Assembly (NCBI RefSeq): GCF_016427555.1
Contig: NZ_JAELVS010000001.1
Coordinates: 496,001 to 560,000 of the forward strand
DNA length: 64,000 nucleotides
Source: Marinobacter litoralis
Lineage (GTDB): Bacteria; Pseudomonadota; Gammaproteobacteria; Pseudomonadales; Oleiphilaceae
Direction: 5' to 3'
Below, piece after piece: positions 20,853 through 31,570 of the stretch. Numbering within the stretch: position 1 is the first letter of the stretch; the number at the start of each line of letters is the position of its first letter. The notes below the pieces were generated by a model. That model saw nothing but the letters and a program-made list of their open reading frames with translations, searched no databases and had not been told where the DNA came from. The position numbers and the translations under genes are program-made.

Positions 20853-22556
20853 ATGGATATTCAACGCATCGTTTTGTTTGCCGGACTCGCGATTGTCAGT
20901 TATCTGATGGTGCTAGCCTGGAACGAAGATTATCACCAGCCACAAACTGAACAGGTAGCTCAGACAGAAACACTGGCCAAAAGCAATCAGTCTGCAGACA
21001 GCATGGTGTTGCCTGAGAGTGGATCGTCCAGTAACAGTGCTGATGAGTTTTCAACTCCGGAAACCGGTGGCGTTGCATCCGTAGCTACTGCAGCCGATGA
21101 AGATGTAAGCAATCGGTTCATTGCTGTACAAACCGATGTATACAACCTGAAAGTGGATCGTATCGGCGGGAACATCGTTGAAAGCTCACTGCTCGATTAC
21201 GATGAATCACTAAACAGTGAACAGCCATTAAAACTCCTGTCCAACACCAATAATCGCACCTATTTCCTCGAAAGTGGATTAATCGGACGAGATGGCCCTG
21301 ACGGTCGCAGTGCAGCCAAACCCCCGGTCTTCGAAGCAGCAGCCAGTGAATTTGTTCTCGAAAAAGGCAGCGATGAGCTGACTCTGGATCTCAACTTCAC
21401 CACCGATGCCGGCGTTAAAATCACCAAACGCTACGAGTTCAAGCGCGATAGCTACCAAATCGGTGTGCGTTACCTGATCGACAACCAGTCAGACAGCGCC
21501 TGGCAAGGTAATTTCACCGGTAAGATTGTTCGGGATCAGGCACCTGACCCTACTTCTCAAGCCAGCATGGGTATCAAGGCCTATCTGGGTATGGTGATGA
21601 GCACACCAGAAGATCCCTATGAAAAATACGACTTCGACGACCTGAAAGAATCTCGTATCAACGAATCCGTAACCAATGGCTGGTTGGCGTTCCTGCAGCA
21701 CTATTTCATTACCGCGTGGGTGCCGGATTCCGAAACTCCGGCCCAGTTCCAGACAACGCGCCGTGGTCCTTTGCATGTAATGGGTTTTGTTTACCCGGCA
21801 ACCACCGTGGCGGCGGGTGAAACTACGGAAGTGGGCGCAACCGCTTACGTCGGCCCCAAAATCATTGATCGACTGGAAGCCTTGGCGCCGAACCTGGACC
21901 GCACCGTTGATTTCGGTTGGTTGTTCTTTATCTCCTTGCCACTGTTCATCATTCTGGAATGGTTCTATGGCCTTGTGGGTAACTGGGGTGTCGCGATTAT
22001 CCTGTTGACGGTGCTGGTAAAAGCGGTGTTTTTCCACCTCTCTGCCACCAGCTACCGCTCCATGGCGAAAATGCGTGCCGTAGCCCCGCAACTGACCCGT
22101 TTGAAAGAACTATATGGCGACGACCGCCAGCGCATGTCCCAGGAAATGATGGCGCTGTACAAGCGGGAGAAAATCAACCCGCTGGGTGGCTGCTTGCCGA
22201 TTCTGGTACAGATGCCGGTATTCATTTCGCTGTACTGGGTACTGTTCGAGAGTGTTCAGCTTCGCCATGCTCCGTTCATGCTGTGGATTCAGGATTTGTC
22301 CCAGATGGATCCGTACTTCATCTTGCCAATCCTGATGGGCGCCAGCATGTTCATCCAGATGAGCCTGAACCCGACACCGCCTGATCCTATGCAGGCCAAG
22401 ATCATGAAGCTGATGCCGCTGATCTTTACCGTGTTCTTCCTCTGGTTCCCGGCGGGTCTGGTACTGTACTGGCTGGTGAACAACATTCTTTCAATCTCGC
22501 AGCAGTGGTACATTACCCGCAAGATTGAAGCGGAAACCGCAGGCAAGAAATACTGA
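20853..22556 (+). CDS. yidC: Membrane protein insertase YidC
   Basis: Inner-membrane insertase/chaperone working alone or with SecYEG. 567 residues: an N-terminal anchor (IVLFAGLAIVSYLMVLAW), a large periplasmic beta domain (about 90-345), then the conserved five-helix core beginning near WLFFISLPLFIILEWFYG. The cytoplasmic hairpin with KMRAVAPQLTRLKELYGDD is typical. The basic C-terminal end is short. It is cotranscribed with rpmH, rnpA and yidD. Confidence 0.97.
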   Translation: MDIQRIVLFAGLAIVSYLMVLAWNEDYHQPQTEQVAQTETLAKSNQSADSMVLPESGSSSNSADEFSTPETGGVASVATAADEDVSNRFIAVQTDVYNLKVDRIGGNIVESSLLDYDESLNSEQPLKLLSNTNNRTYFLESGLIGRDGPDGRSAAKPPVFEAAASEFVLEKGSDELTLDLNFTTDAGVKITKRYEFKRDSYQIGVRYLIDNQSDSAWQGNFTGKIVRDQAPDPTSQASMGIKAYLGMVMSTPEDPYEKYDFDDLKESRINESVTNGWLAFLQHYFITAWVPDSETPAQFQTTRRGPLHVMGFVYPATTVAAGETTEVGATAYVGPKIIDRLEALAPNLDRTVDFGWLFFISLPLFIILEWFYGLVGNWGVAIILLTVLVKAVFFHLSATSYRSMAKMRAVAPQLTRLKELYGDDRQRMSQEMMALYKREKINPLGGCLPILVQMPVFISLYWVLFESVQLRHAPFMLWIQDLSQMDPYFILPILMGASMFIQMSLNPTPPDPMQAKIMKLMPLIFTVFFLWFPAGLVLYWLVNNILSISQQWYITRKIEAETAGKKY

Positions 22557-22577
22557 TCCGTTAGTATTTCTGACCCG

Positions 22578-22604
22578 ACAAAGGCTCCCTTGTGGAGCCT
22601 TTGT
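22578..22604 (+). terminator. Stem-loop between yidC and mnmE
   Basis: Perfect 11-bp stem ACAAAGGCTCC / GGAGCCTTTGT with a 5-nt loop. No strong T tract follows, so it may be a partial terminator or an mRNA-stabilising hairpin before mnmE. Confidence 0.6.
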
Positions 22605-22627
22605 CAGTTCTAGTCAGGAAAGAAATT

Positions 22628-23998
22628 ATGCAGCCAGCTACCGACACCATCGCCGCTATTGCTACCGCTCCGGGCCAGGCCGGGGTAGGGATTGTCCGGG
22701 TTTCAGGCCCGAAAGCATCGGCTATTGCCCGCGCCATGTTGGGCTTTGATCCCAAACCAAGGTACGCGCATTTCGGTCCTTTTCTGGATACCCAGGGCGA
22801 GCTGATCGATGAGGGGATTGGCCTGTATTTTCCCAACCCGCACTCGTTCACCGGCGAGGATGTGTTTGAGCTACAAGGCCACGGTGGCACGGTGATTCTC
22901 GATCTGTTGCTGCGCGAGGTCTGCACGTTAGGCGCGAGGCTGGCGCGCCCCGGTGAATTCTCCGAACGCGCCTTTTTGAACGACAAGCTCGATTTGGCCC
23001 AAGCCGAAGCCATTGCTGACCTGATTGAAAGCAGCTCCGAACAAGCCGCCCGCTGCGCGGTGCGTTCGATGCAGGGTGTGTTTTCCCGGCAGATTGACGA
23101 TCTGGTTGATGCGGTCACCCATCTGCGTATTTACGTGGAAGCCGCCATCGATTTTCCGGAAGAAGAAATCGACTTTTTGGCCGACGGCAAAGTTGCCAGC
23201 GATCTGGATGGTCTGTTGCAACGTGTGGAAAAGATTTTATCGGAAGCCCAGCAAGGCACCATTCTGCGCGACGGTATGAAAGTGGTGATTGCCGGTAGGC
23301 CGAACGCCGGAAAATCGAGTTTACTCAATGCCTTGGCGGGCCGGGAAGCGGCGATCGTGACCGCCATCGAGGGCACCACCCGGGATGTGCTCCGGGAACA
23401 TATCCACATCGACGGTATGCCGTTGCACATCATCGATACCGCCGGGCTTCGGGACAGCCCCGATGAAGTCGAGCAGATTGGCATTGCCCGGGCTTGGGAC
23501 GAAATTCGCCAAGCCGACCGTATTCTGTTGATGGTGGATGCCACCACCACCGATAAAACCGAACCCCATGAAATTTGGCCGGATTTTATCGACCAGCTGC
23601 CTAAGAACGCACCGGTCACGGTGATCCGTAACAAGGTGGATTTATCCGGCGAACAAGTGGGCATTTGTGATGAACCCGGGCAAGTTGCCCCAGTTGTGCG
23701 GCTGGCAGCCAAAGAAGCCGAAGGCCTGGATATTCTTCGGGATCACCTGAAAGCCTGTATCGGTTTTGCCAGCACCACCGAAGGTGGCTTTTTGGCGCGC
23801 CGCCGGCATCTGGACGCATTGGAGCGGGCACGGGATTCGTTGGTGCAAGGGCAATCCCAGTTACAAGGTTACGGAGCCGGGGAGTTGTTGGCCGAAGACC
23901 TGAAAGCGGCACAGGATTCATTGGGCGAAATTACCGGGCATCTGACTCCGGATGAACTACTGGGCAAGATCTTCAGCTCGTTCTGCATCGGCAAGTGA
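22628..23998 (+). CDS. mnmE: tRNA uridine-5-carboxymethylaminomethyl modification GTPase MnmE
   Basis: With MnmG it modifies the wobble uridine of several tRNAs. 456 residues starting [16 protein letters not shown]. An N-terminal formyl-THF-binding domain is followed by a G domain inserted in a helical domain: P-loop [20 protein letters not shown] switch, [11 protein letters not shown], and NKVD. It ends FCIGK, with the catalytic cysteine. The start at 22628 gives the family N terminus; an upstream in-frame codon falls in the hairpin. Unlike in pseudomonads, mnmG is not the next gene: about 14 kb lies between. Confidence 0.97.
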   Translation: MQPATDTIAAIATAPGQAGVGIVRVSGPKASAIARAMLGFDPKPRYAHFGPFLDTQGELIDEGIGLYFPNPHSFTGEDVFELQGHGGTVILDLLLREVCTLGARLARPGEFSERAFLNDKLDLAQAEAIADLIESSSEQAARCAVRSMQGVFSRQIDDLVDAVTHLRIYVEAAIDFPEEEIDFLADGKVASDLDGLLQRVEKILSEAQQGTILRDGMKVVIAGRPNAGKSSLLNALAGREAAIVTAIEGTTRDVLREHIHIDGMPLHIIDTAGLRDSPDEVEQIGIARAWDEIRQADRILLMVDATTTDKTEPHEIWPDFIDQLPKNAPVTVIRNKVDLSGEQVGICDEPGQVAPVVRLAAKEAEGLDILRDHLKACIGFASTTEGGFLARRRHLDALERARDSLVQGQSQLQGYGAGELLAEDLKAAQDSLGEITGHLTPDELLGKIFSSFCIGK

Positions 23999-24021
23999 GA
24001 CGACCAACGCCTCACAGGGTT

Positions 24022-24891
24022 TTAACTTAACGATTCGTCCAGGAAGTCCAACAGCATTCGCACTTTTGGGGATAAGTGACGGTTATGTGGATAAACCGCC
24101 CAGATGCCATCGTCGGCTTCCTGGTAGTGCTCTAGCAAGCTCATGAGTTTTCCACAGGCCAATGAGGGCTGAACGTAGTAGTCGGGTAATTGCACGATCC
24201 CGATGCCCTTCAGAGCGGCATCCAGCAGTGCCCAGCCGCTGTCACACTTCATATTGCCTTTGATTCGGACGTTGTGGGGTTTGCCTCTGTCCTGAAACCG
24301 CCAGTAATCCAGATTACCTTGCAAACAGTTGTGTTGTTCCAGTTCCGATAGCGAGTGAGGCACGCCGTAGGTGGATAAATAACCGGGCGAGGCACACACG
24401 AACAACGTTCTAGACGACAACCGCTTGGCCATCATGGTCGAATCTTCCAGTTTGCCCAGTCGAATCGCCAGATCGTAACCGCCGCCGACCAGGTCCAGCT
24501 TCTGGTTGGTCAGATTCAGCTGCACCTCCAACTCGGGATAGCGCAGAATGAAATCGTTCACCAAGGGAGCGATCACCTTCTCGCCATAGGTCACCGGTGC
24601 GGTCAGCCGTAATTTTCCCTTGGGGATAAGTTGCAGGTTGGTCATGGCCCGCTCGGCTTCTTCCAGCCCATCGAGTACCTGGCGGCAATACTGGTAGTAG
24701 GTTTGGCCGGCTTCCGTTACCGAAACCTTGCGGGTGGTGCGATAAAGCAGTTTGGTCGAAAGCCGGGATTCCAGTGCGCTGACCTGCCGGCTCACCTGCG
24801 CGGTGGAAATGCCCAATCGTTTCGCCGCAGCGGTGAAACTTTCGGCTTCGGCGACCGCCACAAACTCACTGACCCCTTCCCAGATAAACAT
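24022..24891 (-). CDS. LysR-family transcriptional regulator
   Basis: 289 residues: an N-terminal winged helix-turn-helix (FVAVAEAESFTAAAKRLGIS, then VSRQVSALESRL) and a C-terminal substrate-binding domain starting near residue 90. It belongs to the large subgroup that includes CrgA and DsdC-like regulators; the effector is unknown. Its divergent placement, 195 bp from frmA, suggests control of the formaldehyde-detoxification genes, as LysR proteins often regulate the divergent neighbour. A perfect DnaA box lies at 24086-24094. Confidence 0.9.
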   Translation of the reverse strand: MFIWEGVSEFVAVAEAESFTAAAKRLGISTAQVSRQVSALESRLSTKLLYRTTRKVSVTEAGQTYYQYCRQVLDGLEEAERAMTNLQLIPKGKLRLTAPVTYGEKVIAPLVNDFILRYPELEVQLNLTNQKLDLVGGGYDLAIRLGKLEDSTMMAKRLSSRTLFVCASPGYLSTYGVPHSLSELEQHNCLQGNLDYWRFQDRGKPHNVRIKGNMKCDSGWALLDAALKGIGIVQLPDYYVQPSLACGKLMSLLEHYQEADDGIWAVYPHNRHLSPKVRMLLDFLDESLS

Positions 24892-26214
<1,323 letters not shown>

Positions 26215-26222
26215 TGAATTCA

Positions 26223-26254
26223 GGTCGCCTGTGGATAACACAGGCGACCGTTTT
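26223..26254 (+). terminator. Terminator-like hairpin between frmA and fghA, with a DnaA box across its apex
   Basis: Perfect 11-bp stem GGTCGCCTGTG (26223-26233) / CACAGGCGACC (26239-26249), 5-nt loop GATAA, then TTTT. TGTGGATAA at 26230-26238 spans the end of the left arm and the loop. It may attenuate readthrough into fghA. Confidence 0.78.
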
Positions 26255-26268
26255 ATCGAGAGGTTGCA

Positions 26269-27108
26269 ATGACTATTGAAAATCTGAGCAGTAATAAAAG
26301 TTTTGGTGGTTGGCACAAGCAGTACAGTCATTACTCCAAGACCCTGAACTGTTCGATGCGGTTTGCTATCTACCTGCCGCCGCAGGCCTCCAATGGCAAA
26401 AAGGTACCAGCGTTGTACTGGTTGTCCGGCCTGACCTGCACCGATGAAAACTTCATGCAGAAAGCCGGCGCGCATCGCATGGCGGCCGAACTGGGCGTGG
26501 CCATCATTGCCCCGGACACCAGCCCGCGCGGTGACGATGTCGCCGATGACGAAGGCTACGATTTGGGCAAGGGCGCCGGGTTCTACGTGAATGCCACCGA
26601 GGCACCCTGGAGCAAGCATTACCGCATGTACGATTACGTGCTCAACGAATTACCGGCATTGATTGAAGATATGTTCCCGGTGAGCGATCAGCGTTCCATC
26701 TCTGGCCACTCCATGGGCGGACATGGTGCATTGGTACTGGCATTGCGCAACCCGGAGCGTTTTCAGTCCGTTTCGGCGTTTAGTCCGATCAGTAATCCGG
26801 TCAACTGCCCGTGGGGTAAGAAGGCCTTTGGCGCTTACCTGGGTAAAGACACCGCCAGCTGGGCCGAGTACGACGCCAGTTTGCTGATGCAAAAGGCAAG
26901 CAAATTTGTACCGGCGTTGGTGGATCAAGGCGAAGCGGACAATTTCCTGACCGAGCAGTTGAAGCCGGAAATGCTGGAAGCCGCTGCCAAACAAAGTGGC
27001 TATCCGCTGGAACTGAACCGGCATGACGGCTACGACCACAGCTATTACTTCATCGCCAGTTTTATTGAAGGGCACCTTCGCTTCCATGCGAAGTATCTGA
27101 ATTCGTAA
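26269..27108 (+). CDS. fghA: S-formylglutathione hydrolase
   Basis: Hydrolyses S-formylglutathione to formate and glutathione. 279 residues with an esterase D-type alpha/beta-hydrolase fold. The nucleophile is S148 in SGHSMGGHGAL, and D224 and H257 (GYDHSYYF) complete the triad. The family motif WLSGLTCTDENF is at residues 51-62. It lies 54 nt downstream of frmA; GAGAGG precedes the ATG. A terminator follows. Confidence 0.96.
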   Translation: MTIENLSSNKSFGGWHKQYSHYSKTLNCSMRFAIYLPPQASNGKKVPALYWLSGLTCTDENFMQKAGAHRMAAELGVAIIAPDTSPRGDDVADDEGYDLGKGAGFYVNATEAPWSKHYRMYDYVLNELPALIEDMFPVSDQRSISGHSMGGHGALVLALRNPERFQSVSAFSPISNPVNCPWGKKAFGAYLGKDTASWAEYDASLLMQKASKFVPALVDQGEADNFLTEQLKPEMLEAAAKQSGYPLELNRHDGYDHSYYFIASFIEGHLRFHAKYLNS

Positions 27109-27118
27109 GAGCCATCGG

Positions 27119-27148
27119 CCCCGCAGGTGACCACCTGCGGGGTCTTTT
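27119..27148 (+). terminator. Terminator after fghA
   Basis: Arms CCCCGCAGGTG (27119-27129) and CACCTGCGGGG (27132-27142) followed by TCTTTT. It lies just before the convergent ectD stop codon. Confidence 0.88.
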
Positions 27149-27157
27149 GTTACGGCA

Positions 27158-28093
27158 TCAGCCTGTCTTTCTCATCACATCCGGCGTCACTGGCGCCAGG
27201 GCTTCCGTATTGCTGCGATTGCCCAGGAAATCCGGTCGTTTTTTGTTCCCACAGAAAGGCGCCGCAAGTTGGTTTTCCACACTGTTGTAAACGAAGAACA
27301 GATTGCTTCGCGGCCAAGGAGACATATTGGCGTTGGATGCGTGCAGTGTGTTGCAGTCGAATATAATCAACGAACCTGCCGGTCCCGTGGGGGCCTTGAT
27401 ACCGTGCCGGTTGGCTAAGCGTTTCAGATCGCTTTCATTAGGCACACCCAAGTCCTGCTTTTTCAATGACGACCGGTAATTGTCCTCCGGAGTACGTCCT
27501 ACGCACGGGATAAAGGTTTTGTGAGAGCCGGGGATCAACATCAGGGGGCCGTTGAAGGGCGTGTTATCGGTCAACGTGATCGAAAAACTGACCGCCCGCA
27601 TTCTCGGCATACCATCCTCTGCGTGCCAGGTTTCAAAATCGGAATGCCAGTCAAAGCCCTTGCCATGAAACGCAGGTTTGAAATTGATCCGGGACTGGTG
27701 AATATAGGCATCACTGCCCAATATCTGCTTTACCATATCCAGGATTCGCGGGTCCCGGGTGAGTCGGTCGAATCGCTGTGACAGTTGGTGTATGCCGAAA
27801 ACGGATCGTATTTCCTGCTTGCCGGGCTCGGTAATGGTCCCTTCAGCGCGCAGGATACGGTCATCGTTCTCGTATGCTGCAAGATCTTCCTGAAACAGCC
27901 GGACAGTTTCGTGGTCGAGAAACTGATCGAATACCAGAAACCCATCCCGTTCATACCTGGCTAATTCGGCCTCACTTAAAGGGCCGTTTGTTCGGTTATC
28001 CCCACAGCTGTGGATAACCGGCTCTATCCGGTCTATCGGAGCCATTGGGGTTTCGAGACGTGTGGGATAAAAGTCGTCAGCACGAGTGTCCAT
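27158..28093 (-). CDS. ectD: Ectoine hydroxylase (PhyH-family Fe(II)/2-oxoglutarate dioxygenase)
   Basis: Converts the compatible solute ectoine to 5-hydroxyectoine. 311 residues, typical for EctD. The EctD signature FDWHSDFETWHAEDGMP is present at residues 147-163 in its consensus form. The iron ligands are H150, D152 and H251, equivalent to H146/D148/H248 of the crystallised Salibacillus enzyme. AGGAGG lies upstream of the ATG. No ectABC synthesis genes occur within this window, so the enzyme either stands apart from them or uses imported ectoine. An inverted pair of DnaA-like boxes lies near the start of the gene. Confidence 0.93.
   Translation of the reverse strand: MDTRADDFYPTRLETPMAPIDRIEPVIHSCGDNRTNGPLSEAELARYERDGFLVFDQFLDHETVRLFQEDLAAYENDDRILRAEGTITEPGKQEIRSVFGIHQLSQRFDRLTRDPRILDMVKQILGSDAYIHQSRINFKPAFHGKGFDWHSDFETWHAEDGMPRMRAVSFSITLTDNTPFNGPLMLIPGSHKTFIPCVGRTPEDNYRSSLKKQDLGVPNESDLKRLANRHGIKAPTGPAGSLIIFDCNTLHASNANMSPWPRSNLFFVYNSVENQLAAPFCGNKKRPDFLGNRSNTEALAPVTPDVMRKTG
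27993..28020. repeat. Inverted DnaA-box pair in the 5' part of ectD
   Basis: CTGTGGATAACCG (28008-28020) directly abuts its inverted copy at 27993-28007, which has two extra C residues inside the box. The right copy holds a perfect TGTGGATAA (28009-28017). This is the only back-to-back pair in the window. Confidence 0.7.
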
Positions 28094-28420
28094 TTCGAAC
28101 CTCCTTCTTTTAAAAACATCACGATGATTGATGATTCGCGCTTACTTGCTAGTAAACGAGCAGGGTATGGAAATTGTAAATTCCTCAGAGGGTTAACAGT
28201 TATTAGAGGTACCCGGGAGGGGATGTGAGGTCTGAGAAAGGAATTTCAAGCCTGGGCTGAATCCGCAAGACTAAGCCGCCAGCATCAATGTCGAATTTTC
28301 GACCTCGATATAAATAACTGATTTTGTGAACTATTTTTCTCTCATTAAGTTGTTGCAATATTTAAATGCAAAGGATTATCATTTGCCATCGATATTTATT
28401 TTCAACTTAAGGAGTGGCTC
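28094..28420. promoter_or_regulatory. Divergent ectD / TonB-receptor intergenic region with a possible Fur site
   Basis: The region is A/T-rich towards the receptor gene. Around 28365-28385 the sequence AATGCAAAGGATTATCATTT has a good right half (GATTATCATT) of a Fur box but a poor left half. Fur control of the receptor is therefore only suggested. Confidence 0.4.
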
Positions 28421-30610
28421 ATGCAGTTCAGGACATCATTGGCGACATCGGTTGCACTGTTATCTTTAGGCTATACCCTTCAAGTGGCAGCCCAACCAAT
28501 GGAACTGGACGAACTGGTGGTATCCGCTGCCGGTTATGAGCAGAAAGTGACCGATGCGCCCGCCAGCATCAGTGTATTGAGCCAACAAGACCTGCAACAG
28601 AGTCAATTTTCGAATTTAGCTGAAGCCTTGGATACCGTGGAAGGTGTGGATATTCGACAGAGCACTGGTAAAACGGGTGGATTGAACATCAGTATCCGTG
28701 GCCTGCCCAGCGAATACACCCTGATCTTGATAGACGGACGGCGTCAGAATCCTCCGGGCAACGTCACGCCGAACGGTTTCGGTGATACTTCCACCAGTTT
28801 TATGCCGCCACTGTCTGCCATTGAGCGGATCGAAGTTATTCGTGGGCCCATGTCTACGCTTTATGGTTCAGATGCGATTGGTGGTGTTGTTAATATCATC
28901 ACCAAGAAAGTGTCTGATGAGTGGGTGGGCTCTGTAACCTTGGAGCACACCTTCCAGGAAGACAGGGATTTTGGGGATACTGGAAAAACCAGTTTCTATA
29001 CCAGCGGTCCGCTTATTGAAAATGTCCTTGGCCTGAGTGTTCGAGGCAGCGTATACGATCGTGAAGCGGCTAATCTCGAGTTTGAAAACGGTTCTGCAGC
29101 TCCGAAGCGTGGGGTGGCACCGGTTGATGGCCGAAATCATACCGTAGGTGCCCGGCTGACGTTTGAGCCAGCTCAGGGGCACGAATTCTATCTGGACGCT
29201 GAGCAAGGCAAGCAGGTTTATAATAATGACGCCTGCCAGCTGGGAACGCTGGACGGTAAAAGCCGTAGTTGTGAAGATAAACCGGGCGTGGCTAACGGCT
29301 ATGGCGATGAGTTGCGTTTCAACCGCGAGCAGGTGGTACTAGGGCACTCCAGCAAGCTTGGTTTCGGCACCTGGAGCAATGATCTGAGCTATAACGTGAC
29401 CGAAACCGAAGGTCGCACTCTGCCTGGTACCATCGGCAAGGCGTATGATGCTCCCTATCAGGCTTTAGTAGGTGGTGCTGATCGAGAGCTGGAATCGAAA
29501 GACACGATCTTCGATACCAAATTGGTTGCACCTGTTACGGATAGCCAAATTGTGACTCTTGGCGCTCAGTACCGAGACACCGAACTGACCGATGGTATCG
29601 CGAATACCACGTTTGAACAAAATTCTTGGGCCGTTTTTGCTGAAGATGAGTGGTACCTGAGAGACGACCTGGCATTAACACTAGGGGGGCGTTATGAAGA
29701 CCACGATGCGTTCTCTGGCCATTTTACTCCTCGGGCTTATTTGGTTTGGAATTCCTCTGCCAACTGGACCCTTAAAGGTGGTGTGAGTAAAGGTTATAAA
29801 ACACCGGATATCAACGACTTGCACAACGGGGTCAACGGTGTGACCAAACAAGGTGAAAAGCTGACCATCGGCACGCCAGACCTCGAACCTGAAAAAAGCA
29901 CCAACTATGAATTGGGTGCATACTTTGACAACCTGAACGGTTTCAAAGCCAATGCAACCGTTTTTTATACTCGATTCAGTGACAAGATCGATAGAGGAAA
30001 TCCCGTTACGATCACTGGTGATTCGTTGATTCCGGATGGCACCTACGATCAGTTGGCGAACATCGGAAAGGCGGAAACCCGAGGGGTTGAGCTGGCATCA
30101 AACTGGGAGTTTGCGCCGGCGTGGACCCTGCGGAGCAGCTACACCTATACCGATACGGAGCAGAAAAGTGGTGTGAATAAGGGGGCTCCCTTGACCAATA
30201 CCCCCGAGCATGTGTTGCACGCACGTCTGAATTGGCAAGCTACTTCTCAACTGAACCTGTGGCTGTCGGGTGAGTATCGTGGTGAACGTACCCGTTATGT
30301 TAGCCTCAAGGAAAACCTGAGTGCTGAAGAAACAGCGATTTATCAACAACTCGGTGATCTGAGCGACTACGCATTATTCCACTTGGGCGGCTCTTATCAG
30401 GCCAGTGAGAACCTGAAGCTTACAGCGACCATCTATAATGTGTTTAACAAAGATTTCCTGGAAGGCAGCAGCTACACCTTTGTTGATAATAACGGCAACG
30501 AGGTAACTGACTGGGCTTCTGAATACATTTATGTGAACCGGGGTATGGCCGCTGGCGGAATGGTGGAAGAAGGCCGCCGCCTATGGTTATCCGCGAACGT
30601 TACCTTCTAA
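28421..30610 (+). CDS. TonB-dependent outer-membrane receptor, CirA/catecholate-siderophore type
   Basis: 729 residues. An N-terminal signal peptide (ends near LQVAAQP) is followed by a TonB-box-like DELVVSAA, the plug domain with SIRGLPSEYTLILIDGR and IERIEVIRGPMSTLYGSDAIGG, and a 22-strand barrel ending in the aromatic ANVTF, as expected for outer-membrane insertion. The plug most resembles CirA/PfeA/FepA-like siderophore receptors; the ligand cannot be read. A pair of cysteines (NDACQLGTLDGKSRSC) lies in an extracellular loop. No ExbBD/TonB or ABC importer is adjacent. A weak Fur-like site lies upstream. Confidence 0.88.
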   Translation: MQFRTSLATSVALLSLGYTLQVAAQPMELDELVVSAAGYEQKVTDAPASISVLSQQDLQQSQFSNLAEALDTVEGVDIRQSTGKTGGLNISIRGLPSEYTLILIDGRRQNPPGNVTPNGFGDTSTSFMPPLSAIERIEVIRGPMSTLYGSDAIGGVVNIITKKVSDEWVGSVTLEHTFQEDRDFGDTGKTSFYTSGPLIENVLGLSVRGSVYDREAANLEFENGSAAPKRGVAPVDGRNHTVGARLTFEPAQGHEFYLDAEQGKQVYNNDACQLGTLDGKSRSCEDKPGVANGYGDELRFNREQVVLGHSSKLGFGTWSNDLSYNVTETEGRTLPGTIGKAYDAPYQALVGGADRELESKDTIFDTKLVAPVTDSQIVTLGAQYRDTELTDGIANTTFEQNSWAVFAEDEWYLRDDLALTLGGRYEDHDAFSGHFTPRAYLVWNSSANWTLKGGVSKGYKTPDINDLHNGVNGVTKQGEKLTIGTPDLEPEKSTNYELGAYFDNLNGFKANATVFYTRFSDKIDRGNPVTITGDSLIPDGTYDQLANIGKAETRGVELASNWEFAPAWTLRSSYTYTDTEQKSGVNKGAPLTNTPEHVLHARLNWQATSQLNLWLSGEYRGERTRYVSLKENLSAEETAIYQQLGDLSDYALFHLGGSYQASENLKLTATIYNVFNKDFLEGSSYTFVDNNGNEVTDWASEYIYVNRGMAAGGMVEEGRRLWLSANVTF

Positions 30611-30760
30611 CCCAAGCTTAACGTGGCACCATTACGAAAACTAACAGTTTAATGCTCAACGAATGACCGGCAATCGGGTACTCTCTAGCCTCTAACATCC
30701 TATATTCGCTCAGGTTTTTTCTGATCGGCAATAGGTTATAAACGAGAAAGGAGAGTATCC

Positions 30761-31516
30761 GTGCGTAAATTGGGTCAATTCATAGCGTTGGTGGGCGCCC
30801 TTGCATTGGGCAGCGGAGCCGCGCCGGTGTCAGCTTCTGACAAGCTTTACATCTATACCGAGAATTTCCCTCCATACAACATGAGTGCCACCGGCCGTGC
30901 TTTTGAGCATAACGGTAACGAAGTGGACGGCATCTGTTCCGAGATGGTCAAAGCGATTCTGGATAAATCGGGTCTGGACCACGTTATCAAGCTGCGCAAT
31001 TGGGATTACGGTTACAAACGTGCCCTGAGCAAACGAAACCACGGCATCTTTTGCACAACCTACACCGAAGAACGGGCGCCCAATTTTAAATGGGTGGGGC
31101 CGTTGACGAAGAACCTGTGGACAATTTTTGCTGCCCCGGGAACCAACCTGAACATCGACAAGCTGGAAGACACCAAAGGCATGTTGTACGGGGGGTATCG
31201 TAACGATGTGATGACCAACTACCTGCTGGATCGGGGCTACAAGGTGTCGGAAATGGAAAGTGATGACATCAACCCGAAGCGTTTGGAGCTTGGGCAGGTA
31301 GACTTGTGGATAGCCGACCGCCTGGCGGGGCCCTACTTTGCGTCGCAGCAGGATGTGGAAGGGTTGGAGCCGGTTTACTCGTTTAATGAAACCGAGCTGT
31401 ATCTTGCGATGAATCCGAACACGTCAGATGAGATTATTGAGAAGTTGCAGGAGGGCCTGAAAGCCATCAAAGACAACGGGATGTATCAGGCTATCGAGAC
31501 CAAATACGGACTCTGA
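30761..31516 (+). CDS. Periplasmic solute-binding protein, family 3 (amino-acid type)
   Basis: 251 residues with a cleavable signal peptide (ALALGSGAAPVSA) and the SBP_bac_3 fold starting at KLYIYTENFPPYNM. The GTG start is supported by AAAGGAGAG 8 nt upstream. The segment WDYGYKRALSKRNHGIFCTTYTEER, read in parts, fits the subgroup of orphan binding proteins often found in marine Gammaproteobacteria without transporter genes. No permease or ATPase is near, so it may act as a sensor partner or feed an unlinked transporter. The substrate is unknown. Confidence 0.8.
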   Translation: MRKLGQFIALVGALALGSGAAPVSASDKLYIYTENFPPYNMSATGRAFEHNGNEVDGICSEMVKAILDKSGLDHVIKLRNWDYGYKRALSKRNHGIFCTTYTEERAPNFKWVGPLTKNLWTIFAAPGTNLNIDKLEDTKGMLYGGYRNDVMTNYLLDRGYKVSEMESDDINPKRLELGQVDLWIADRLAGPYFASQQDVEGLEPVYSFNETELYLAMNPNTSDEIIEKLQEGLKAIKDNGMYQAIETKYGL

Positions 31517-31521
31517 TGATC

Positions 31522-31552
31522 AAAAAACCCGGGTAGAACGTGCTACCCGGGT
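31522..31552 (-). terminator. Terminator of the acyl-CoA dehydrogenase gene
   Basis: Stem ACCCGGGTAG / CTACCCGGGT (31527-31536, 31543-31552) with a 6-nt loop; the six A residues on its left give a T tract on the minus strand. It may also stop the converging binding-protein transcript, though without a T tract on that side. Confidence 0.82.
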
Positions 31553-31570
31553 GAGAGGTTACCGGGAGAG

